A stretch of 44,257 nucleotides of DNA, from contig JAOPYY010000034.1 in NCBI GenBank assembly GCA_025964395.1, positions 1-44,257 of the forward strand, written 5' to 3'. Below are positions 32,163-40,207 of the stretch, one piece after another. How positions within the stretch are numbered: position 1 is the stretch's first letter; the number at the start of each line of letters is the position of its first letter. Source of the stretch: Actinomycetes bacterium (GTDB lineage: Bacteria > Actinomycetota > Thermoleophilia > Gaiellales > Gaiellaceae). The translations under genes were made by a program, and so were the position numbers. The notes beneath the pieces are model-generated. The model was not told the DNA's origin. It made no database searches and saw only the letters and a program-made list of their open reading frames with translations.

Positions 32163-33677
32163 GTGGACAGCATCCGTCCCGATACGAACGTCATCGCACC
32201 CTTCGGCGTCAGCCTTGCGCCGCCGGTCATCGTCGCCCCTCAGCCGTCGCCGGCCTACAGCATCACGTTGCGGATGCGCGTCCCGCGGCAGCCCGGATCT
32301 TTTGCACGGGTGGCCCGCGTGATCATGGACGGCGGTGCGATCTTGGGCGCGGTCGACCTCGTGCGCATCGAGAATGGCGAGGTCACCCGCGACATCACCT
32401 TCCAGTGCTCAGACGCCGCACACGGGGAGGCTGTGAGCGGCAAGGTGCGGGCGCTCGAGGGGGTGGAGGTCGACAACGTCTCGGACCGGACGTTCCTCTT
32501 GCACGCCGGCGGCAAGATCGAGATCCAGGGGCGGACGCGAGTCAAGACACGCGACGAACTTTCGATGGTCTACACCCCCGGGGTCGCTCGTGTCTGCACG
32601 GCGATCCACGAGGACCCGGCGAAGGCGTGGGCCCTGACGATCAAGGCCAACACGGTCGCGATCGTCAGCGACGGCAGCGCCGTGCTCGGCCTCGGCAATA
32701 TCGGCCCGGCTGCGGCAATGCCCGTCATGGAGGGCAAGGCGCTGCTCTTCAAGGAGTTCGCCGGTGTCGACGCGTTCCCGCTCTGCGTCGATTCGCAGGA
32801 CGTCGACGAGATCGTCCGATTCGTCCGGATGCTCGCGCCTACGGTCGGAGGCGTGAACCTCGAGGACATCTCCGCGCCCCGGTGCTTCGAGATCGAGCAG
32901 CGGCTGCGCGACGAGCTCGACATTCCCGTCTTCCACGACGACCAGCACGGGACTGCGATCGCCGTGCTCGCCGCGCTGGTCAATGCGCTACGTGTCGTGG
33001 GGAAGAGTGTCGAGGACGTGCGCGTCGTCATCGTCGGCGCCGGCGCTGCCGGGGTCGCCACCGCGGAAATCCTCCTCGCCGAGGGTATCGGCGAGCTGAT
33101 CGTCGCCGACGTCGACGGTGTGCTCTACGCCGGCCGGCCGGGCCTCGACCCGGTGCGCGCGAGGATCGCCGAACGCACGAACCCAGAGGGCAGGCGGGGA
33201 CGCGCCGACGACGTCATTCCGGGCGCCGACGTCGTCATCGGGCTGTCCGGGCCGCGCGCGATCTCCGCCGCGGCAGTACGCAGGATGGCACCGGACGCGA
33301 TCGTCTTCGCAATGGCGAATCCGGCCCCGGAGGTCTTGCCCGAGGAAGTCGCGCTCGACGTGGCGATCATGGCGACCGGCCGCTCGGACTACCCGAATCA
33401 GATCAACAACGTGCTGGCGTTCCCCGGCGTTTTCCGCGGCGCCCTCGCAGCGCGGGCGAGCACGATCAACGAGCAGATGAAACTCGCCGCTGCCGAGGCG
33501 ATTGCCGCCGTCGTCGGCGACCACGAGCTGCGCCCCGACTACATCGTCCCGAGCGTCTTCAACTCTGAGGTCGTAGACGCCGTCGCCCGAGCCGTCGCCG
33601 ACGCCGCCACGATGACCGGCGTTGCGCGCCGCGAGCTCCACGCCCACCAGGAGTGGGCCGAGCGAACAGCCGCGTAG
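32163..33677 (+). CDS. Malic enzyme with N-terminal ACT-like domain
   Basis: The 504-residue protein has an ACT-like regulatory domain at about 31-112 (ITLRMRVPRQPGSFARVARVIMDGGA) and a malic-enzyme catalytic core. The core contains catalytic Tyr137 in SMVYTPGVARVC, general-base Lys192 in VMEGKALLFKEF, metal ligands in FHDDQHGTAIAVLAALVNA and Rossmann loop VIVGAGAAGVATAEILL. It oxidatively decarboxylates malate to pyruvate with NAD(P)+. The ACT domain, which binds amino acids in other enzymes, points to allosteric control. Cofactor preference cannot be fixed by eye. The GTG start has AAGGAGG 7 bases upstream. The upstream region carries paired operator-like sites. Its product feeds the pyruvate dehydrogenase encoded at 41226. 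Confidence 0.94.
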   Translation: MDSIRPDTNVIAPFGVSLAPPVIVAPQPSPAYSITLRMRVPRQPGSFARVARVIMDGGAILGAVDLVRIENGEVTRDITFQCSDAAHGEAVSGKVRALEGVEVDNVSDRTFLLHAGGKIEIQGRTRVKTRDELSMVYTPGVARVCTAIHEDPAKAWALTIKANTVAIVSDGSAVLGLGNIGPAAAMPVMEGKALLFKEFAGVDAFPLCVDSQDVDEIVRFVRMLAPTVGGVNLEDISAPRCFEIEQRLRDELDIPVFHDDQHGTAIAVLAALVNALRVVGKSVEDVRVVIVGAGAAGVATAEILLAEGIGELIVADVDGVLYAGRPGLDPVRARIAERTNPEGRRGRADDVIPGADVVIGLSGPRAISAAAVRRMAPDAIVFAMANPAPEVLPEEVALDVAIMATGRSDYPNQINNVLAFPGVFRGALAARASTINEQMKLAAAEAIAAVVGDHELRPDYIVPSVFNSEVVDAVARAVADAATMTGVARRELHAHQEWAERTAA

Positions 33678-33679
33678 AC

Positions 33680-33741
33680 GGTTGATGCCACGCGGCGTGG
33701 GTCTGGGCCGTTCCCAGGCGGGCGTAAGCGTGGCATCAACC
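33680..33741. repeat. 14-bp perfect inverted repeat with nested hairpin
   Basis: GGTTGATGCCACGC (33680-33693) and GCGTGGCATCAACC (33728-33741) are perfect complements and extend to 17 bp with one mismatch. Inside lies CTGGG-CCGTT-CCCAG (33703-33717). It begins 3 bases after the malic enzyme stop. It may be a terminator or a structured RNA 3' end; only a short CATCTTCT tail follows. Confidence 0.75.
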
Positions 33742-33831
33742 ATCTTCTATGGACGTGTGGACGGGATTGGTGGGGCAAGAGTTCCGGCTAGCGCGTAGTC
33801 CGAAACTCCGGCCGGTCGGGACGCGAGATAG

Positions 33832-34083
33832 GTGCTGACCGTGACGACGGCGAGGCGGGCGACCGCGATCCTGGACCTTGTGATTGCGAACCCTCTGATT
33901 GCGTGCTCCGTCTGCCTGCGCGTGCTGCGTGGGGAGGACTGGGTCGAAGCCGAACACGCGATCAGGGACCTTCGCTCCTTCGCGTTTCCGGCGCCACCGC
34001 GGCTTGAATCCGCGCTCTGCGACCACTGCACGGAATCGATCCGCAGTCGGCGAAGAGAGCCGAAGGAGACGCTCGCCGCGTGA
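33832..34083 (+). CDS. Small zinc-ribbon-like protein leading the MoxR operon
   Basis: The 83-residue protein starts at GTG 33832. An N-terminal helix (RRATAILDLVIANPLIA) is followed by CSVCLRVLRGEDWVEAEHAI, then a Pro-rich link and CDHCTESIRSRRRE. The two CxxC pairs, 41 residues apart, could bind one zinc. Its stop overlaps the next start as GTGA, so it is translationally coupled to the MoxR ATPase gene and probably works with it. Family not recognised. Confidence 0.7.
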   Translation: MLTVTTARRATAILDLVIANPLIACSVCLRVLRGEDWVEAEHAIRDLRSFAFPAPPRLESALCDHCTESIRSRRREPKETLAA

Positions 34084-35165
34084 GCGACGACGTCGAGCGG
34101 CGCATTGTGGGAGCACCGAGCGATCCGGCCGCTTACCTGGGCCGGGCCGGGCGCTCCGCGAGGGGACCGCGCCTTCATTCAGTGCCGGCGGCCGAGCCAA
34201 AGGGGCGCGGATTCGATCGCGCCGTCGAGATCGCACAGCGCCTGACGGCGAACCTCGAGTCGGTTGTTCGCGGCAAGTCGGACCAGATCCGCCTCGTTGT
34301 GACCGCGCTGGCGTGCGAGGGCCACGTCCTGTTCGAAGACGTGCCGGGCACCGCCAAGACGATGCTCGCACGTACGATCGCCGGCTCGATCGAGGGCGCC
34401 GAGTGCTCGCGGATCCAGTGCAGCTCCGATCTGCAACCGATGGACGTGACAGGCATGTCGGTCTTCAACCAGGCCACCCGCGAGCTCGACTTTCGGCCCG
34501 GCCCGGTCTTCGCTCACGTCGTCCTCGTCGACGAGATCAATCGCGCCACCCCGAAGGCGCAGTCGGCTCTCTTCGAGGCGATGGCCGAACGGCAGGTGAC
34601 CGCAGACGGCAGGACGCGACAGTTGCCGCACCCGTTCTTCGTCCTGGCGACGGAGAATCCCATCGAGTACGAGGGCACCTTCCCATTGCCAGAGGCGCAG
34701 CTCGATCGCTTCTTCCTCCGCACGGCGCTCGGCTACCCCGGGCCGGAGGACGAGCTGCAGATCATTCGCGACCAGCGCAACGGGCACCCGCTCGACAACT
34801 TGCGTCCGTCGGTGACGATCGAGGAGGTGTGCGAGCTGCAGCGTGCAGTCGCGGACGTCTATATCGACCGTCTCCTGTTGAAGTGGATCGTCGATCTCGT
34901 CGGAGCGACGCGCGATCTCGAAATCGTCGAGCTCGGTGCTTCGGTGCGCGGCTCGCTCGCGCTCGAGCGCGCCGTGCGTGCGTTCGCGCTCCTGGACGGA
35001 CGCAGGCACGTCGAGCCGGAGGACATCGAGACGCTGTTCCTCTCCGTGCTCGGGCACCGCATCATCTTCACGAACGCCTTCGTCGCGGCGACGCGCTCGC
35101 AGCCCCGGGAAGAGTCCTTCGAGCAGTTCCGCGAGCTCTGCGTCTCACGCGCAGGACGTCCCTAG
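34080..35165 (+). CDS. MoxR-type AAA+ ATPase
   Basis: This 361-residue AAA+ ATPase has an unusual 45-residue N-terminal extension, Walker A EDVPGTAKT (86-94, with Ala where most family members have Gly before Lys), Walker B VVLVDEINR (145-153), sensor region FFVLATENPIEYEGTFPLPEAQLDRF and a C-terminal lid with SVRGSLALERAVRA. MoxR proteins are chaperone-like ATPases that mature or load metal into partners with von Willebrand A domains, and such partners follow in this operon. The GTG start overlaps the zinc-ribbon gene; the DUF58 gene starts 18 bases after the stop. Confidence 0.93.
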   Translation: MSDDVERRIVGAPSDPAAYLGRAGRSARGPRLHSVPAAEPKGRGFDRAVEIAQRLTANLESVVRGKSDQIRLVVTALACEGHVLFEDVPGTAKTMLARTIAGSIEGAECSRIQCSSDLQPMDVTGMSVFNQATRELDFRPGPVFAHVVLVDEINRATPKAQSALFEAMAERQVTADGRTRQLPHPFFVLATENPIEYEGTFPLPEAQLDRFFLRTALGYPGPEDELQIIRDQRNGHPLDNLRPSVTIEEVCELQRAVADVYIDRLLLKWIVDLVGATRDLEIVELGASVRGSLALERAVRAFALLDGRRHVEPEDIETLFLSVLGHRIIFTNAFVAATRSQPREESFEQFRELCVSRAGRP

Positions 35166-35183
35166 GAGGGCGTCCCGGAACCC

Positions 35184-35996
35184 GTGACGGCAGAGCCCGC
35201 TGTTCCGCTCGTCCCTCGACGGCGAGTCAACGCTTCTGCCCACGGCGCGCTTCGCTCGGCACGCCGGGGCCGCGGCGGCGACCTCGTCGGCACGCGGCCG
35301 TACCAGGACGGCGACGATGTACGGCGGATCGACCATCGCGCATCGGCACGGCTCTCCTCGGCCTCGGGGCGCAACGAGCTCATTGTTCGCGAGCACTTCG
35401 CCGAGAACGCCACGCGGGTCCTGGTCGTCCGCGACCGCCGCCCGTCGATGGCGCTCTTTCCGGACTGGTCGCCCTGGCTCAGCAAGCCGGACGCGTGTGG
35501 CGCGACGGGACGCTTGCTCGCCGCGAGCGCACGACGCGCGCGCTACGCCTTCCGTGAGGAGGACAACCACCTCGCACACGCGCTCGAGGCCCTCGCGATC
35601 GGGAGGCTCGGCAGGGGCAGCTTCGTCTTCTTGGTCTCCGACTTCCTAGTCCTGCCGCCGGAGGACGTCTGGCGGGAGGCGGTCGAGCGGGGCTGGGACA
35701 TCGTCCCGGTCGTGCTGCAGGACCCCGTGTGGGAACAGAGCTTCCCCGAGGCGGCCGGTCTCGTGCTGCCGATCTGGGACCCGGACGCTCGGCGGCTGCG
35801 CCCGACGCTTCTGACGCGGCGTGAGTGCGCTGCGCGGCGCAAGGAAAACGAGGAACGCTTCGTTGCGATCTCCGAGCAGTTCGACCGGATCGGCCTCGAC
35901 CCGATCCAGCTCGCGCACCACGACGACGCGTCGGTCTGGCGGGGCTTCCACGAGTGGTCGGAGGCGCGGAGCGTCGGCGTCCGAGGGCGCCTTTGA
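35184..35996 (+). CDS. DUF58-domain protein
   Basis: The 270-residue protein has the DUF58 signature VGTRPYQDGDDVRRIDHRASARL and the following EHFAENATRVLVVRDRRPSMALF, where a von Willebrand-like fold begins (the MIDAS Asp is replaced by Arg-Asp-Arg-Arg-Pro-Ser). DUF58 proteins are standard partners of MoxR ATPases. No membrane helix is present, unlike many longer DUF58 members. The GTG start is in a 18-base gap after MoxR, with GGAGGG upstream; the stop overlaps the next start as TTGA. Confidence 0.88.
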   Translation: MTAEPAVPLVPRRRVNASAHGALRSARRGRGGDLVGTRPYQDGDDVRRIDHRASARLSSASGRNELIVREHFAENATRVLVVRDRRPSMALFPDWSPWLSKPDACGATGRLLAASARRARYAFREEDNHLAHALEALAIGRLGRGSFVFLVSDFLVLPPEDVWREAVERGWDIVPVVLQDPVWEQSFPEAAGLVLPIWDPDARRLRPTLLTRRECAARRKENEERFVAISEQFDRIGLDPIQLAHHDDASVWRGFHEWSEARSVGVRGRL

Positions 35997-36847
35997 AAGC
36001 GGCGGCGGCAGTGCTCACGCTGGCGGTTGCAGTCGCACTCGTCCCGCTGCTCGTGGGCCGCGGGAGCGGCGCGCGGCCGCAGCTGCCCCTGACCGTGACC
36101 GCGGCTGTGACTCCGCGTGCGTACCTCTTCGGCGACAGAGTTCGAGCCGACGTCACGGTCGCGCTCGACCCGCGCCGAGTGGATCCGCGAACCGTCGCGA
36201 TCGACGCGAGCTTCGGGCCGTACGAAACGGTTGGGAACCCTCGAGTCGTACGCGAGCCGACGTCGGTGCGGCTCGACGCAACGCTCGTCTGCCTCACGCT
36301 CTCGTGCGCTCCTGGAGCGCCTCAGAGCACGATCGCCTTCGCGCCGGCGCACGTGCGCTACCGCGACCGCAGCGGCCGACCGCAGTCGGCTGAGGCGGCG
36401 TGGCCGCCGCTCCTCGCCGCCTCGCGGCTCACGCCTGCGGATCGGCGCCTGTCGCAGATCCGCGTTGCCGCGGATGTGCCGCCTCCGTCGGGCGCCCTCG
36501 ATCCGTTGCTCGTCGGCCGGGCCTTCATCGTCGCTGCCGTTGCGCTGCTCGTCGCTGCGGCCGCGGGACTTGTCCGGCGGCGGCGGGGGAGACCGACGGC
36601 AGCAGTGCTCGCTCCGGTCGAGGTGCCCGCACTCCTGTCGGCGCTCGCCGGCGTCGAGCGCCTCGCCCTCGAGAGCGACGGCAAGCGACGCTCGGCGGTC
36701 GACCGGCTTGCGCGAGAGCTCGGTGAAGCCGGTCTCGCGCGGCTCGCACCGGCCGCACGCGAGCTGGCGTGGTCGTCCTCGGCTCCCTCCGCCGAGCCGA
36801 TGCTGCAGCTCTCGACCGAGGTGCAGAAAGCGGTCGGTAGCGTCTGA
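35993..36847 (+). CDS. Membrane protein of the MoxR operon (BatD-like position)
   Basis: The 284-residue protein starts at TTG 35993, overlapping the DUF58 stop. It has a signal or anchor helix at 4-21, an extracytoplasmic beta-rich domain of about 150 residues with one Cys pair (Cys100 and Cys105), a transmembrane helix at about 175-194 and a basic cytoplasmic tail of about 90 residues. This layout and operon position match BatD-type oxygen-tolerance proteins, but sequence similarity is not obvious to me. It probably scaffolds the two von Willebrand A proteins encoded downstream. Confidence 0.8.
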   Translation: MKAAAAVLTLAVAVALVPLLVGRGSGARPQLPLTVTAAVTPRAYLFGDRVRADVTVALDPRRVDPRTVAIDASFGPYETVGNPRVVREPTSVRLDATLVCLTLSCAPGAPQSTIAFAPAHVRYRDRSGRPQSAEAAWPPLLAASRLTPADRRLSQIRVAADVPPPSGALDPLLVGRAFIVAAVALLVAAAAGLVRRRRGRPTAAVLAPVEVPALLSALAGVERLALESDGKRRSAVDRLARELGEAGLARLAPAARELAWSSSAPSAEPMLQLSTEVQKAVGSV

Positions 36848-37710
36848 GCCCCCGGAGCGCACTGCCACTCGCCGACGCGGCTCTGCTCGGTCGCGCGGCG
36901 CGCCGCACCGCTGTTGTCCGGTCGACACTTGCGGTGGTGCTCGTGGCTGCGCTCGCCGCGGAGGTCTTCGTCTTTGCCCACGGCGCCCAGCGCGCTGCGG
37001 CGGGCGGCGCGCCCAAGAACACGATCGTCGTGCTCGATCTTTCCGGCAGCATCGAGGGTCCGGCGTACGCCCAGGTCGGCTCGCTCTTGGAATCGCTCGC
37101 CGCGAACACGGGTGACGGTCGGCGAGTTGGCCTCGTCCTCTTCTCCGACGTCGTGCAGGAGGCGCTCCCACCGGATACGAAACCGGCGGAGCTCCGCGCG
37201 TACGCGCGCTATTTCCGACCGCTGCGGACGGGACGACCACCCAAGTCGGACGGGGGGATCAGGATCGGCCCCACGTATCCGGACAACCCGTGGACGATCA
37301 GCTTCAGCGGCGGAACCAAGATCTCGAGTGGGCTCGCGCTCGCGCGGCACCTGGTCGCACGGGACCACTTGGGCTCGACCCGCGTGCTGCTGGTGAGCGA
37401 CCTCTTCGACAGCGTCGGTGACTACGGGCGGCTGAGATCCGAGCTGCTCGCCTATACGCGCACACCTCGGGTCGAGCTCCGCGTGCTGCCGATCGAGCCG
37501 CGCTCAAAGGAGACCATGCGCATGTTCGCCTCCTACCTCGGCGCGCCCCGAGTCGCCATGGCCGCCCTGCCGCCGAGGCGCGTCGAGGCGGCCGGCCGGG
37601 CGGCGGCGTTCCCGGTCGCATTCGTCGTGCTTCTCGGCGTCGCCGCAGTGGCGCTGGCCGGGAACGAGATCGTCGCGCCGCGCCTCCGGTGGCGGGAGCC
37701 GCAGCCGTGA
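36844..37710 (+). CDS. von Willebrand A-domain membrane protein 1, probable CTG start
   Basis: The roughly 288-residue protein has an N-terminal basic segment with a helix at about 27-45, a vWA domain with MIDAS motif DLSGS (65-69) and Thr in SGGTKISSGLAL, and a C-terminal helix near 255-275. It should bind a divalent metal and ligands outside or in the membrane. The first conventional start (GTG 36934) lies inside the membrane helix. The frame is open upstream and encodes an Arg-rich signal-anchor N-terminus from CTG 36844, which overlaps the previous stop as CTGA, the same junction as at pntA1. The stop overlaps the next GTG. Confidence 0.85.
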   Translation: MSPRSALPLADAALLGRAARRTAVVRSTLAVVLVAALAAEVFVFAHGAQRAAAGGAPKNTIVVLDLSGSIEGPAYAQVGSLLESLAANTGDGRRVGLVLFSDVVQEALPPDTKPAELRAYARYFRPLRTGRPPKSDGGIRIGPTYPDNPWTISFSGGTKISSGLALARHLVARDHLGSTRVLLVSDLFDSVGDYGRLRSELLAYTRTPRVELRVLPIEPRSKETMRMFASYLGAPRVAMAALPPRRVEAAGRAAAFPVAFVVLLGVAAVALAGNEIVAPRLRWREPQP

Positions 37711-38342
37711 GGCGGACAGTTGTTACGCGGGCAGTGATTAAGCAGGCAGTCATTAAGCAGGCCCTGCGCCTTTGGCCGGCGGTTGCCGTCACGGCCGCGC
37801 TCGTGCTCGCTCTGCTCGCCTACGGTGTCCTCGCCGCGGCGCGCGACCGGGGTTCCGGAACCGCGCCCGGCCCGCTGGCGAGGATCGGAGGCGCACTCGT
37901 CGGCGTGACCGACCAGTCCGAGCTCCGCCGGGGGCGCGCTCTCGTTGACGAGGCGTCCAGGCCCGGGCTGTCTCCCGGTGCGGCATTCAAGCGGCGCGGA
38001 CGTGCCGCGGCGTTGCTCGCTCAGGCGGCAGTGCACGGTCCGGCAGCCGATCGTGCGCGCGCCTCGCAGCTCCTGGCGGTGCTCGCCCTCGCCGACGCCG
38101 CCGCCGATCCGGGGGCCTCGGGGCAGTACCTGGCCGTGGCGCGGAGCGGGTTCGTGGCCGCGATCCGGCTCGACCCGCGCGACGATGCCTCGAAGTACGA
38201 CCTCGAGCTCCTACTCACCCTCGGCCGCAAGCGGCAGCAGGCGCGAGACGCGGCCGCCGCGCGCCCACGTTCGGGCACGAACCGTCCAGCCGGGAAGCCC
38301 AAGTCCGCTCCAGGATCAGGCAACGCGGGCAGCGGCTATTGA
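37707..38342 (+). CDS. Membrane-anchored helical protein of the MoxR operon
   Basis: The 211-residue protein starts at GTG 37707 (GTGA overlap with the upstream gene). The N-terminus is basic with a small duplicated Val-Ile-Lys-Gln-Ala unit, then a transmembrane helix at about 28-48, and an Ala-rich helical region of about 120 residues (AAALLAQAAVHG, ASQLLAVLALADAA, FVAAIRLDPRDDASKYDLELLL). The FVAAIRLDPRDDASKYDLELLL ending resembles TPR-type helical repeats found in BatC/BatE-like proteins. The C-terminal tail is disordered (Arg/Gly/Ser/Pro). It lies between the two vWA genes, so it probably bridges or anchors them. Confidence 0.8.
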   Translation: MRRTVVTRAVIKQAVIKQALRLWPAVAVTAALVLALLAYGVLAAARDRGSGTAPGPLARIGGALVGVTDQSELRRGRALVDEASRPGLSPGAAFKRRGRAAALLAQAAVHGPAADRARASQLLAVLALADAAADPGASGQYLAVARSGFVAAIRLDPRDDASKYDLELLLTLGRKRQQARDAAAARPRSGTNRPAGKPKSAPGSGNAGSGY

Positions 38343-39424
38343 GCGGGCTCACCTTCCTGACCCCGCTCGCCGCGCTCGCCGGCGTAGCCGCGCTGGTGCC
38401 GCTCGCGGCGCTGGCCGCACGCGAGCGCCGAGCCGCCCGGCTGCGCCGAGCGCTCGGGCTCGCCCATCCACCGTGGAGCGCGCGGATTGCCCGCGCTCTC
38501 GCGGTCGTGACGGTGGTGGGCCTCCTCGCGGCCGCGGCGGCACAACCGGTGGTTCGCACGAGCCGCGCAGCCGTCCTGCGGCGCGATGCGCAGGCGTTCT
38601 TCGTCGTCGACGTCTCGCGCTCGATGGAAGCGGCACGAGGAGCGCACGCGCCGACGCGGCTCGCACGCGCCGTCGGAGTTGCCGAGCGCCTGCGGACACA
38701 GCTGCCGGACGTGCCGGCCGGGATCGCGACGTTGACGGACCGGCTGCTGCCGAACCTCTTCCCGACGGGAGACGCCGGCGGCTTCGCCCGAGTCGCAGAG
38801 CGCTCGCTCGCGATTGACCAGCCGCCCCCCGCACAGGTACGCAAGCGCTCGACCGACTTCGGTGCGCTCAACCAGCTCGTGCTCGGGGACTACTTCGGGG
38901 CAGAGACGTTCGGGGCAAAGACGTTCGGAGCACCGACTCGCCACCGTCTTGTGGTGCTCCTGACCGACGGGGAAAGCGGCGCCTTCGACGTCGGGAGCAC
39001 GGCGCGATCGCTCCGCGAGGCCCGGATCGACCTGATCGTCGTTCGCTTCTGGCACGCGGACGAACGGATCTACGCTGGCTCCCGCGCGGACGAGACCGGC
39101 TACCGGCCCGACCCGACGGCCACTGCGTGGGCCGACAAGCTCGGCCCGGCCGTCTCCGGGTTCGCGCCGTTCACCGAGCGCGACCTCGCCGGCGCTGGTG
39201 CAGCCGCGCGCAAGCTCTTGGGGCACGGCCCGACCGGCCCGGCCTCGAGAGCGGTGCGGGAGCGCCCGCTCTCGTCCTACGTCGCCGCCGCCGCCGGGCT
39301 CCCGCTCGCGTTGCTCTTGCTCGGGCGGGGCTTCCGCCTTCGTTGGCGGCCGACGACCTGGCGCCGAGGCCGCGCCCGACGGCCTACGGTCGGCGCTGAG
39401 GCCGGGGCACGGGCCCGCGGGTAG
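38339..39424 (+). CDS. von Willebrand A-domain membrane protein 2
   Basis: The 361-residue protein has two N-terminal helices (8-26 and 51-70) before a vWA domain with MIDAS motif DVSRS (91-95) and VLLTDGESG. A C-terminal helix at about 318-337 is followed by a very basic tail. This helix-helix-vWA-helix layout is that of BatA/BatB proteins. A small in-frame triplication, Phe-Gly-Ala-Glu/Lys/Pro-Thr (38895-38939), sits in the vWA loop. The TTG start overlaps the previous stop as TTGA. Last gene of the six-gene unit; the next gene is on the opposite strand. Confidence 0.88.
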   Translation: MSGLTFLTPLAALAGVAALVPLAALAARERRAARLRRALGLAHPPWSARIARALAVVTVVGLLAAAAAQPVVRTSRAAVLRRDAQAFFVVDVSRSMEAARGAHAPTRLARAVGVAERLRTQLPDVPAGIATLTDRLLPNLFPTGDAGGFARVAERSLAIDQPPPAQVRKRSTDFGALNQLVLGDYFGAETFGAKTFGAPTRHRLVVLLTDGESGAFDVGSTARSLREARIDLIVVRFWHADERIYAGSRADETGYRPDPTATAWADKLGPAVSGFAPFTERDLAGAGAAARKLLGHGPTGPASRAVRERPLSSYVAAAAGLPLALLLLGRGFRLRWRPTTWRRGRARRPTVGAEAGARARG

Positions 39425-39478
39425 CGGCCTGCGTTGTCGCCCCCGACGACGGTTGACGGAGCGACCGCGCGGGCCCGT
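39409..39478. repeat. 11-bp inverted repeat between convergent genes
   Basis: ACGGGCCCGCG (39409-39419) and CGCGGGCCCGT (39468-39478) are perfect complements with a 48-base spacer that itself can fold (GTCG-CCCC-CGAC). It spans the end of the vWA gene and the gap to the response regulator, so it may act as a bidirectional terminator. Confidence 0.45.
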
Positions 39479-39481
39479 CGT

Positions 39482-40207
39482 TCAGAGCTGGCCACCGGCG
39501 GCGAGCAAAAGGCCTGCGGGCACCGAGATGCCCGTCACCGGCGGTGCGAGGGCGTGGCCGGGGTAGACGAGGCCGGTCTCGTACGCAAGCACCACGAGCT
39601 GCGCGCGATCGTGAGCTCCGAGCTTGCGCATCGCCCGGCTGACGTGTGTCTTGGCTGTCGCGGGCGACACCACGAGGCGCGCGGCGATCTCACCGTTACT
39701 GAGCCCGGCGGCGACGAGTGCCATCACCTCGCGCTCGCGGTCGGTGAGCCGGTCGAGTTGCTCCGGGCCTGCGCCAGGCCGCTCGGGCCGAGCGGCGAAC
39801 TCGCCGACCAACCGGCGCGTGACACTCGGTGACAGCACGGCCTCGCCGGCGGCGATGACGCGAATCGCTCGCACGAGCTCCGACGGATCGGTGTCCTTGA
39901 GCAGAAAGCCGCTGGCGCCGCCACGTAGCGCGCCGTAGATGTACTCATCGAGCTCGAAGGTCGTCAGGATCAACACGCGCACCTCGGGAACCGCATCGAC
40001 GATCTGGCGCGTCGCCTCGAGCCCGTCGACCCCCCGCATGCGGATGTCCATCACCACGACGTCGGGGCGGAGCCGGGACGCCAGAAGGACAGCTTCGGCG
40101 CCGCCGTCCGCCTCGCCTGCGACTGCGATGTCGTCCTCGGCGTCGAGCAGCACGCTCAGGCCCGCGCGCACGAGCGGCTGGTCGTCGACCAGCAGAACCT
40201 TGGTCAC
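39482..40207 (-). CDS. NarL-type response regulator
   Basis: The 241-residue regulator has a receiver domain (LLVDDQPLVRAGLSVLL, phospho-acceptor Asp in VVMDIRMRGVDG, Thr in ILTTFELDEY, Lys in FLLKDTDP) and a LuxR helix-turn-helix (LTDREREVMALVAAGLSNGEIA, then AKTHVSRAMRKLG). A 30-residue extension follows the DNA-binding domain (GLVYPGHALAPPVTG and on), which is longer than usual. The GTG start overlaps the kinase stop (GTGA), so both are made from one transcript. It is the output of the adjacent kinase. Confidence 0.95.
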   Translation of the reverse strand: MTKVLLVDDQPLVRAGLSVLLDAEDDIAVAGEADGGAEAVLLASRLRPDVVVMDIRMRGVDGLEATRQIVDAVPEVRVLILTTFELDEYIYGALRGGASGFLLKDTDPSELVRAIRVIAAGEAVLSPSVTRRLVGEFAARPERPGAGPEQLDRLTDREREVMALVAAGLSNGEIAARLVVSPATAKTHVSRAMRKLGAHDRAQLVVLAYETGLVYPGHALAPPVTGISVPAGLLLAAGGQL

